Shown here: one piece after another, positions 1 through 6,341 of the stretch | Layout of the letters: each line of letters starts with the position of its first letter | Position numbering within the stretch: the stretch's first letter is position 1 | Source of the DNA: Verrucomicrobiota bacterium | GTDB taxonomy: Bacteria; Verrucomicrobiota; Verrucomicrobiia; Limisphaerales; JACRJZ01 | Assembly: GCA_022711695.1 (NCBI GenBank) | Contig: JAKLEJ010000155.1 | Location: forward strand, 1 to 7,921 | Direction: 5' to 3' | DNA: 7,921 nucleotides | The notes under the pieces: generated by a model | Told to the model about the DNA's origin: nothing | Databases searched by the model: none | The model's input: only the letters and a program-made list of their open reading frames with translations | Position numbers and translations under genes: made by a program

Positions 1-1
1 G

Positions 2-604
2 GAGGGCATGCCCATGCTGGAGGCGTTCTCGATGCTGACCAACACCCACTTCGCGGTGTTCTTCTTCTCCTCGCTGGTGGTGGCGGGGATGATGCAGTTC
101 TACTTCCTGGGCACGGCCCGGTTTCTTTCGGACATCGGGGCGTCGAACAAGAACGTCTCGGCCATCATGGGCATCGCCCAGGCCGCCCAGGCGGTGGCGA
201 CGCTTTTCCTGCTGGGCTTTCTCTACGACAAGAACGTGCTCGGGGCCAAGTGGACCATCACCCTGGGGGCGCTCTGCTGGCTGACGCTCTACGTGGTCTA
301 TGTGGCCAAGGCGCCGAAGATCGTGATTGTGCTGGCCCAGGTCTTCCACGGCCTGGCCTACGTGTTCTTCATGATCGCCGGCCAGATGCATGCCAACGAC
401 GTGGCCCCGGCGGGCCTGGGCGGTTCGGCGCAGTCCTTGATCTTCTGGTCCACCAACGGCATCGGCCTGTTCCTGGGCACCCAGTTGGCCGGGTACTGGA
501 TGGACCGCTGCTCGGCGGAGGGCAAGTTCAACTGGAGCAAGGTCTTCATGGTGCCGCTGCTGTGCACCCTGGCAGGCGCGCTGGCCCTGGCGCTGGCGTT
601 CTGA
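2..604 (+). CDS. MFS transporter, nucleoside:H+ symporter-like, C-terminal half (5' partial)
   Basis: This is a polytopic inner-membrane protein whose reading frame is already open at the left edge, so the start lies outside the window. The ATGs at 8 and 14 have no visible Shine-Dalgarno and are probably internal. About 200 residues are visible, with six hydrophobic segments (counted from the ATG at 8, roughly residues 15-35, 48-72, 80-100, 105-126, 140-165 and 178-198). These fit helices 7-12 of a 12-helix MFS carrier. The pattern of MQFYF in the first helix, HGLAYVFFMIAGQ in the fourth, then a VAP..LGGSAQSL segment and FLGTQLAGYW resembles the nucleoside/H+ symporter (NHS, LacY-like) family as I remember it. 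That family imports small solutes with protons; the substrate here is unknown. It is convergent with the minus-strand operon and probably unrelated to it. The protein ends right after the last helix, as expected for the family. Confidence is high for MFS and moderate for the subfamily. Confidence 0.85.
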   Translation, partial: EGMPMLEAFSMLTNTHFAVFFFSSLVVAGMMQFYFLGTARFLSDIGASNKNVSAIMGIAQAAQAVATLFLLGFLYDKNVLGAKWTITLGALCWLTLYVVYVAKAPKIVIVLAQVFHGLAYVFFMIAGQMHANDVAPAGLGGSAQSLIFWSTNGIGLFLGTQLAGYWMDRCSAEGKFNWSKVFMVPLLCTLAGALALALAF

Positions 605-632
605 CCCAAATTTCTCACGGAGAAATTTGGGT
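604..632. terminator. Perfect 13-bp inverted repeat with 3-nt loop, possible bidirectional terminator
   Basis: The left arm ACCCAAATTTCTC (604-616) is perfectly complementary to the right arm GAGAAATTTGGGT (620-632), with loop ACG. The stem starts at the final A of the MFS stop codon and lies between two convergent genes, the usual place for a shared terminator. Neither strand has the run of T expected of an intrinsic terminator after the stem, so termination is an inference from position and structure. It may instead be a dispersed palindromic repeat or an RNA-stabilising 3' hairpin. Confidence 0.5.
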
Positions 633-897
633 GTATGCAAAATCGCCCTTCAAAACGCTGAAAGAGAGCCCCTGTCAGTGGCAAGGTCTGCCGGTTGTCG
701 GTTTTGCCGTCAGGCCACTCTGTGAGGGCGATCCCGTTCAGCATGGAACCAGCGCGGTTTTGCCAGAGCCCCCCCCTTCCGGCTTTGCCTCATCGGCTTG
801 CTGGTGCGCCGACCGGACTTGGCGCCCATCGCGTCCGAAAACCCGGTGAGAAGGGCGAGCTGACTGTAGTCCCTCGCAGCGAACTCCGGGGGCGCGG
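605..897. other. Convergent intergenic region with no recognisable gene
   Basis: This spacer of about 290 bases separates the ends of the MFS gene (+) and the VWA/amidotransferase-like gene (-). It holds the perfect hairpin at 604-632. A 10-nt direct repeat (CGGTTTTGCC at 699-708 and 755-764) is also present, as is a loose inverted repeat (AGTGGC at 677-682 with GCCACT at 714-719) and an 8-base run of C at about 769-776. Frames on either strand that cross it are uninterrupted only by chance and resemble no family I know. I see no tRNA, no promoter pair and no small gene with a ribosome-binding site. Its texture, with less G/C-biased triplet periodicity and short repeats, suggests an intergenic repeat element rather than a decayed gene, but this is weakly supported. 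Confidence 0.5.
699..764. repeat. Short direct repeat CGGTTTTGCC (two copies)
   Basis: Two identical 10-nt copies occupy 699-708 and 755-764 in the convergent intergenic region, 56 nt apart start to start. They may be chance or part of a composite intergenic repeat. No coding function is evident. Confidence 0.35.
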
Positions 898-3798
898 TTA
901 CTCCAGCCGCTTCTGGGCGCGTCGTTTGGCGGCCAGCAGTCGGCTGGTCTTGTCCTCCCCCGCAGGCAAGGGAGGCGGCGCTTCGGCCGGCGGGGTCGAT
1001 GCGGCGCCTTTGGCGACCTGGACTGACGGCGCGGCAGTCGCGGTCGCCGACGGCTGAGCCGGTTGTTTGGGCCGGAACAGCGCCGGATCCGCTTCCGAAG
1101 CCGGCCCGGTCTGGCGCGCGCGCACGGAGTCGCGCCGGGCAAGCAACGCAGCCAGCGATTCCTCCGCCTCGACAGGCCGGGGCCGCCCCTCCCAGAAGAA
1201 GAACCGGCGGCGGACGGCGCGCATCGCTTTCTGCCATTCCTCGCGGTCCACGTGGATGCGCCGCACGCCCACATCCAGCGGGAAAAGAACGATCGCCAGC
1301 TTGAGGAGCCACTCGAAGAGGTCCACGGGCTGGAAGGTTTTGCGGCGGTCGTGGCGGAAGGGGTTGACGGGTTCGCCCGGGAAGGGAGAGCCCGGCAGGG
1401 AGAGCACGCGGCCGCCGCCGGCCTCGGCCAGACGCCGCAGCAGGGCCAGGTTGGGCTCGACGGAGCTGAATTCGGGGGAATAGTTGACGCTGGCGCCGAG
1501 GCGCTGCATGCCCTGAAGGGCGCCGCCGGTGTAGTCCAGCACTCCCACCATGTAGGAGCCGGTTTCGCGGGTCGGAAAGCGGGCCTCGTAATGGCCGGGG
1601 CCGGTTTGCTCCAACCGCAGCGCCTGGCGGTCGCCCTTTGGGCTCACCACCACGGCCTGGAGATTTCGGAAATTGAGGTACTCGCCGTCCTTGCCGATGG
1701 CCTCGACGGCCAGGAGCCCTTCGCCGCGGTCGATGGTCACCTCGGCGGCGAAGTCGGTGTTCTGCAGCCGGCGCACGCTCCAGAGCGCGATCTGGGACCA
1801 GAACTGGCGGTAGCGCGGCCAGTTGAGCCAGTCGCGCGCCCACTTGGCGCGGGCGTCGGAGGTGAAAGCCACGGCGCGGCCCAGGCCGTATTGCCAGTGG
1901 GCGAGGAGGGGATCGCCCTTGTCCGTGAGGAGCGGGACCTCGGCCCGGGCCTTGGGCGTGGCGCAAACGTAGCCCTGCAGCGCCGGGTACTCGCCCGCGC
2001 CGATGCCCTGGACCGGCTCGCGGGCGGACACCAGCCGCGGCTGGAAGGGCTCCTCGGAGATGGCGGACTTGAGAATGACCATGGCCTCCTTGATGAAAAT
2101 CTGGGGCAGGTCCGCGGGCGACTGGACATCGTGGAAGCGGCCGGCGCCCTGGTCGGCGATCCACTGCATGGTCTGAGGCCCGGCGTGGCCCGAGATCAGC
2201 ACGCTGCTGACGGTGATCTTGTCGGAGACGATGCTGCTCATGAGGCCCGCGGAGGGCGCGCCGGGATCGCCGTCGCTGAACACAATGATATGTTTGAGGC
2301 TGGCGCGGGATTTCTTGAGCGCCTCGTGAGCGAGGCCGATCACGCCCTCGAAGCTGGGCAGATCGCCCTGGTTCATGCCCTTGATTTCGCGACGCATGCT
2401 GGATTTGTCGCCGGTCTTGGCCAGCGGGATCAGCCAGCGCTCGAAGCCGTCCCACAAGACCACGCCCAGTTCATCCTGGGGGCCGAGGGCCTCGAGGACG
2501 CCGATGGCGCAGTCGCGGGCCACGGCGTTGCCGTTGCCGAACTCCATGCCATGCATGACCAGGACCACCGCCCCGGGCGGCAGCACTTTCTTGCTGTCGA
2601 GCTCCATGTTGAGGGGCAGCACTGACTCCAGCGGGGTGCCCCGGTAAGCCCCCGCCAGGTAGGTCTGATCGCCGCCCACGCAGACCAGGCCCACTCCGAA
2701 ATCCCGGACCGCGCTCTCGAGCGCCTTCATGAGGCGCTCGCCCAGGTCGCCCGCCGCCAGGTTGCTGATGAAGATGGCGTCGTAATCCTGGAGCTTCTCC
2801 AGCGTGTCCGGGAAGCGGTCCAGTCCGCTGGCCTGGACGCTGAGCCCCGAGGCGGCGAGGGCGGCCGCCAGCGGCCGGTCTTGCTCGGGCTCGGAGGAGA
2901 TGAGCAGAAGCCGCGGCTCGCCCAGCACGCTGACAAAGGCGGCGCCGCGGTTGTTCTGGGGCAGGGTGTCGCCCGGGGCCTCCACCTCGACGGTGTAGCC
3001 GTAGAGATCGGGCTCGCGGAGGGTGTCGGGGAAGGTGAAGAGGTTCTTGCCGGCGGCGAGATCCACCTGGCGCTCGCCCAGGAACTGCTCGTTGCGATAG
3101 AGCCGGACCTGGGCGGGCTGGGCGCGGTCGGAGTGAATGAAGATGCGGGCTTCGAAGGTCTGCCCCTGCTTGACACGCGCCGGCAGGCCCAGCTTCTGCA
3201 CGGCAACATCGTTGCTGCGGATCACCCCCAGCGGCATCACATCCACCGTGACCCCGAGCGGACGCGCCGCTTCGACGGCTGCCAGGGCGTCGCCCGCGTT
3301 CTCGTTGCCGTCGGTGACGAGCACAAGGCGTTTCTGGCCGCGCTCGGGGAAAGCGGCGGTTCCCAGGCGAACGGCGGCCGCCAGGTCGGTCCGGTCCGTT
3401 CCCACCACTGCCTGGATCTTCTTCAGCTCGACGGCGGGGTTGGCGTTGAACTCGACGGCGGCTTCGCTTCCAAAGACGAGCACGCCGCCCGCGTCGAATC
3501 GCTCCTTTTCGAGGGCCGCGCGGTTGACATATTGGCGGGCCAGTTCCTGCTGAGCGGACGGAATGCTGTCCGAACGGTCGAGAGCGAAATAGACATTCAT
3601 GCCTTCCTGGGGCCGAAGGAGACGCAGGCCGGCGATGGCCAGGACCAGGGCCGCCAGGATGACCACGCGCAAGGCGAAGGCGGTCCAGCGCCGCCAGGGG
3701 CTGATCTGGACGTCCGAATGCCACGTCAGCCAGGCCACAGCGGCCAGGCCGGGCAGCAGCAGGAGGAGCCACAGGGGATGTGTGAAATGAAGGTTCAT
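898..3798 (-). CDS. VWA / glutamine-amidotransferase-like membrane protein (VWA-GATase-VWA architecture)
   Basis: This 966-aa envelope protein is the last gene of the operon. Two N-terminal helices (about 9-26 and 40-61) have an RR-containing loop between them, suggesting that the following bulk is periplasmic. The first VWA domain (about 66-195) has an intact metal site: DRSDS (74-78, DxSxS), T137 in RTDLAAAV, and D163 in VTDGNENAG. A class-I glutamine-amidotransferase-like domain follows (about 294-400, with VGGDQTYLAGAYRGTPLESVLP). A second VWA-like domain (about 408-580) has MHGMEFG (415-421) where DxSxS is expected, but keeps FSDGDP (507-512). A conserved C-terminal region around YGLGRAVAFTSDAR (637-650) leads to one more helix (about 826-846). 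The last 100 residues are basic, then Pro/Ala-rich, and probably cytoplasmic. Such proteins usually accompany MoxR/Bat clusters; their biochemical role is not established, and amidotransferase activity is doubtful. The start chosen overlaps the previous stop as ATGA and follows AGGAGG at 6-nt spacing; the frame stays open upstream to 4509 only as a shadow of the preceding gene. Confidence 0.9.
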   Translation of the reverse strand: MNLHFTHPLWLLLLLPGLAAVAWLTWHSDVQISPWRRWTAFALRVVILAALVLAIAGLRLLRPQEGMNVYFALDRSDSIPSAQQELARQYVNRAALEKERFDAGGVLVFGSEAAVEFNANPAVELKKIQAVVGTDRTDLAAAVRLGTAAFPERGQKRLVLVTDGNENAGDALAAVEAARPLGVTVDVMPLGVIRSNDVAVQKLGLPARVKQGQTFEARIFIHSDRAQPAQVRLYRNEQFLGERQVDLAAGKNLFTFPDTLREPDLYGYTVEVEAPGDTLPQNNRGAAFVSVLGEPRLLLISSEPEQDRPLAAALAASGLSVQASGLDRFPDTLEKLQDYDAIFISNLAAGDLGERLMKALESAVRDFGVGLVCVGGDQTYLAGAYRGTPLESVLPLNMELDSKKVLPPGAVVLVMHGMEFGNGNAVARDCAIGVLEALGPQDELGVVLWDGFERWLIPLAKTGDKSSMRREIKGMNQGDLPSFEGVIGLAHEALKKSRASLKHIIVFSDGDPGAPSAGLMSSIVSDKITVSSVLISGHAGPQTMQWIADQGAGRFHDVQSPADLPQIFIKEAMVILKSAISEEPFQPRLVSAREPVQGIGAGEYPALQGYVCATPKARAEVPLLTDKGDPLLAHWQYGLGRAVAFTSDARAKWARDWLNWPRYRQFWSQIALWSVRRLQNTDFAAEVTIDRGEGLLAVEAIGKDGEYLNFRNLQAVVVSPKGDRQALRLEQTGPGHYEARFPTRETGSYMVGVLDYTGGALQGMQRLGASVNYSPEFSSVEPNLALLRRLAEAGGGRVLSLPGSPFPGEPVNPFRHDRRKTFQPVDLFEWLLKLAIVLFPLDVGVRRIHVDREEWQKAMRAVRRRFFFWEGRPRPVEAEESLAALLARRDSVRARQTGPASEADPALFRPKQPAQPSATATAAPSVQVAKGAASTPPAEAPPPLPAGEDKTSRLLAAKRRAQKRLE

Positions 3799-4913
3799 CC
3801 CTGCCCTCCTCCCTCGCGCGGCGAGGCAACGTTCCCGTGAAGCGGCGGGGACATCCCTCCTGAAGACCGGCGCAGCGGCAGCGCTCCCCCAACGCCCGAG
3901 GGTCGGCCGGCTCCGCCTGTCTGCGCCCCCGAGCCCACCCTCGAAAAGCCGCCTTCGCGGCGGACGAACTTCTGGACGCGATGATTCTGCGAATCGGCCA
4001 CGTAGAGATTGCCTTTCGAGTCCAGGGCAATGCTCCACGGATTGGCCAGGCGCGCCGGCGCGGCCCCTGGGCCGCCCAGAATTTCGAGGGACCGGCCCGA
4101 GGCATCGAACACCTGGATGCGGCTGTTGCCGAATTCGCACACGAAGACCAGGCCGGCAGCGTCCACCTGCACATCGTAGGGGTAGCTCAACTGGCCCGGT
4201 CCGCCGCCGGCCTTGCCAAACGCCAGCAGGAAGCGTCCTTCGGGCGAGAACACCTGGACCCGGTGGTTGCAAGAATCGGCGACGTAGATGCGGTCCTGGT
4301 GGTCCGCGGCGACGCCTTCGGGCCGGTTGAACTCTCCGGGGGCCACCCCGGCGCGGCCGAACTCGAGCAGTTTGCGGCTGCCAGACGGCGCGAAAACCTG
4401 GACGCGTTCGGTCAGCGTGTATTCGCTGACGATCGCCTCGTTGCGCGAGTTCACCGCCACCGCGCGCGGGAGGGAGAAGGGCCCTCCGTTGGTAAGATGG
4501 CCGCCCCACTGGGCCAGGAGCCTGCCCTCGGGCGAAAAACGATTAACCCGCTGGTAGTGCGGTTCAATGACGACGATGCTCCCAGCCTTGTCGCAGCACA
4601 TCCCCTTGGCCTTGCCGAGATCGGTTTCGGGCATCTGCCAGGCCAGCAGATAACGGCCCTGCGGCGAGAACTTCTGGATCCGGCCGGTCATGTCCGCCAC
4701 ATAGAGGTTGTCCTGGGCATCCAGCGCCAGCGATCGGGGCTTGTTGAACTCTCCCGGTCCGGTTCCGCGGCTTCCGACGATCTCGACGCGCGCGAAGAGG
4801 CGGCTCTGCGCCAGCGAATCCCGGTTTTCCGCGGAGGGAGAACAGCCGGCGGCGGCCAGCGTCACGCCCGCGAGGAGAACGGCGTCCCGCCCCCGGGGCC
4901 AGAGGGGCGCCAT
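3795..4913 (-). other. NHL beta-propeller lipoprotein module inside the fusion (possible internal start)
   Basis: Met477 of the fusion (codon at 4913-4911) begins what would be an ordinary 372-aa lipoprotein: a basic n-region (MAPLWPRGRD), a short hydrophobic stretch, then LAAAGC with the acceptor Cys at residue 24 (codon 4844-4842). Six NHL blades follow, recognisable by repeats such as PGEF..P..(A)VA.D...IYVADS.NHRVQVFSPEGR. In fusion numbering they lie at about 525-568, 569-613, 614-662, 663-709, 710-756 and 757-793. NHL propellers are usually ligand- or protein-binding scaffolds, not enzymes. No Shine-Dalgarno is evident before 4913, which argues against efficient separate translation. 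If made only as the fusion, the hydrophobic stretch would act as an extra membrane helix placing the propeller in the periplasm, and signal peptidase II might cut before Cys500. Confidence 0.6.
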
Positions 4914-6341
4914 GCGGGCGGCGGCCCGCCTGGCCAGAGGCCAAGCCGTCCACGCCAACAGCGGCAGGAGCGCGAGCAGCAGCAGCCAGAGGCACAGCGC
5001 GTTGACCTGGCCGGCGTGGCCGTAATGGAGAAGGTTGAACACTCGAGCGGCCGCCGTCTCGCCGCCCGGCGGCAGGATCAGCAGCACGGTCTCGACATCC
5101 CAGAGGCACAGCAGATACACGCCATACCCGACCACGCACACCTGGGAAGACACCTGCGGCCAGACGATCCGGCGGAGCAATCGCCACCCCCCGGGACCTT
5201 CGAGCAGGCCGGCATCGACCAAGTGTCGGTCGGCGCCAGCGAAGGCTGAGGCCACGCCGAACCAGCACAACGCCAGGTATCGAATCGTCAGCGCCAAAAT
5301 GACGACCGCCGGGCTTAGATAAAGCCAGGCCAGCCCGGGCCGGTTCAGCGCCGCAATGAGGGCCAGTCCGGTGAAGATACCCGGGGCAAGCAGCGGCAGC
5401 CACAGCAGCGCGTCCGCTCGCTGCAGCCTTGCGGCATCGGCGCCAGTGCGCCAGGTCAGGCGCGCCTGGCGCGCCACGGCGAGCAGGACGGCGATGGCGG
5501 CAGCGGCGGCGGCATAGAGCCATGAGGAGGCCAGGGCGCCCCGGCCTGCGGCAAACGCATCGCCAAACTCGAGCCAGGTGCGCCGGCTCAGGCACAGTTG
5601 CAGCAGCGGCAGACCCACAGACAACGCCGCGACTGCGGCCATGGCCACACAGCACATGCCATAGCCCCAGTGGCCGACCTGCCGGCGGAACAAGTCAGGA
5701 GAGGGCCCGCCCTCGAGGCGCGGCCAATGCCCCTCCCCTGCCCTGCCCAAGCACAACCCGAGCGCCAGCGGCGCCACGATCAGCGGCCAGCCCATGGCCA
5801 GCGCCGAGGCGGGAGACAGGTGCGTGTTAAACTCGATCCACATCGCCGCGGGCAGCACGCGCACCTGGAGAATCGCCGGCACAGAAAAATTGTTGAGCGC
5901 CAGCACGAAGGCCAGCAAGAGCGCCAGCGCCAGCGAGCGTCGTCCCGCCGGCCAGAGGAGGTCTCGCGCCAGGGCTCCGCCCCGCAGGAGCGGCTCGACC
6001 TCGAGTTGGCTGCTCTCCAGCCGCGTCCAGGAGGCCAGCAAGGCCAGGGCGGGGACAGGCCAGAGCCAGGCCGCCAGAATTGCGGCCACACCGGCGACGG
6101 AATAGACATTCATCGGCGCCCAGTCCCGCAGAAGGCCGTTGACCCCGAAGAGGTCGAGCCACGAATTGACCACCAGGAATGGCGGCATGGCCAGGGCGAT
6201 GGCAGCCAGCGCCAGACCGGCGCGGCGCGCCGCGGCCGGCAAGCCCGCCAGGCAAACGGCGGCCACCGCGCCAGCGGCGCCCGCGAGCACGGCGGCCAGG
6301 AGGGCCGCCAGCAGGCTGGTTTGCAGGAGCGCCAGGTTCAT
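3795..6341 (-). CDS. Fusion: Fe(III)-type ABC transporter permease joined to NHL-repeat beta-propeller
   Basis: One uninterrupted frame of 848 codons encodes two proteins' worth of sequence. Residues 1-476 form an inner-membrane permease of the FbpB/AfuB type with two homologous halves. The first cytoplasmic coupling loop is at about 112-158 (EPLLRGG...LLWPAGRRSLAL followed by NNFSVPAIL); the second is at about 374-418 (DAGLLEGPGGWRLLRRIVWP). The permease ends with the family-typical PPGGET...RVFNLLHYGHAGQVNAL (425-449) and a last helix at about 448-466. After a basic stretch (RRAAAR), a second hydrophobic helix (487-499) ends in a lipobox, LAAAGC, with Cys500. Six NHL blades follow (about 520-793). 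The start at 6341 gives an ATGA overlap with the solute-binding gene and a normal first helix; the frame runs on to 6404 only as overlap. It acts with that lipoprotein and an ATPase not seen here. The frame stays open across the junction, so either a true fusion or an internal start at 4913 is possible. Confidence is high for both modules and moderate for their covalent linkage. Confidence 0.85.
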   Translation of the reverse strand: MNLALLQTSLLAALLAAVLAGAAGAVAAVCLAGLPAAARRAGLALAAIALAMPPFLVVNSWLDLFGVNGLLRDWAPMNVYSVAGVAAILAAWLWPVPALALLASWTRLESSQLEVEPLLRGGALARDLLWPAGRRSLALALLLAFVLALNNFSVPAILQVRVLPAAMWIEFNTHLSPASALAMGWPLIVAPLALGLCLGRAGEGHWPRLEGGPSPDLFRRQVGHWGYGMCCVAMAAVAALSVGLPLLQLCLSRRTWLEFGDAFAAGRGALASSWLYAAAAAAIAVLLAVARQARLTWRTGADAARLQRADALLWLPLLAPGIFTGLALIAALNRPGLAWLYLSPAVVILALTIRYLALCWFGVASAFAGADRHLVDAGLLEGPGGWRLLRRIVWPQVSSQVCVVGYGVYLLCLWDVETVLLILPPGGETAAARVFNLLHYGHAGQVNALCLWLLLLALLPLLAWTAWPLARRAAARMAPLWPRGRDAVLLAGVTLAAAGCSPSAENRDSLAQSRLFARVEIVGSRGTGPGEFNKPRSLALDAQDNLYVADMTGRIQKFSPQGRYLLAWQMPETDLGKAKGMCCDKAGSIVVIEPHYQRVNRFSPEGRLLAQWGGHLTNGGPFSLPRAVAVNSRNEAIVSEYTLTERVQVFAPSGSRKLLEFGRAGVAPGEFNRPEGVAADHQDRIYVADSCNHRVQVFSPEGRFLLAFGKAGGGPGQLSYPYDVQVDAAGLVFVCEFGNSRIQVFDASGRSLEILGGPGAAPARLANPWSIALDSKGNLYVADSQNHRVQKFVRREGGFSRVGSGAQTGGAGRPSGVGGALPLRRSSGGMSPPLHGNVASPREGGGQG
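3805..3810 (-). promoter_or_regulatory. Shine-Dalgarno AGGAGG of the VWA/amidotransferase-like gene
   Basis: Read on the minus strand, AGGAGG ends 6 nt before the ATG at 3798-3796. It lies inside the 3' end of the preceding coding sequence. This fixes the start of the 966-aa protein. It is the only one of the three internal operon starts with a clear ribosome-binding site; the starts at 6341 and 7300 lack one and probably depend on coupling through their ATGA overlaps. Confidence 0.8.

Noticed and set aside
358..744. Minus-strand frame starting in the intergenic region and running through the palindrome into the MFS gene
   Set aside because: It overlaps the MFS gene on the opposite strand and reads through the hairpin. 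It has no ribosome-binding site and no family resemblance.
710..2455. Open minus-strand frame of 581 codons overlapping the VWA gene and the intergenic region
   Set aside because: It is an Arg/Pro/Gly-rich shift-frame product with no recognisable domain, explained by high GC lowering stop frequency.
1063..2625. Open frame of 520 codons on the + strand opposite the VWA/amidotransferase-like gene
   Set aside because: It is a shadow of the GC-rich minus-strand gene: its composition is that of a reversed codon pattern, it resembles no family, and the minus-strand protein has clear VWA motifs.
3799..4509. Upstream extension of the VWA/amidotransferase-like frame as far as 4509
   Set aside because: The extension overlaps the NHL blades in another frame and is low-complexity. 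The ATG at 3798 has AGGAGG, an ATGA overlap and a proper N-terminal membrane helix.
3960..4790. Possible DNA tandem repeat in the propeller region
   Set aside because: The periodicity is the NHL protein repeat. The DNA copies have diverged and do not form a nucleotide repeat array or CRISPR.
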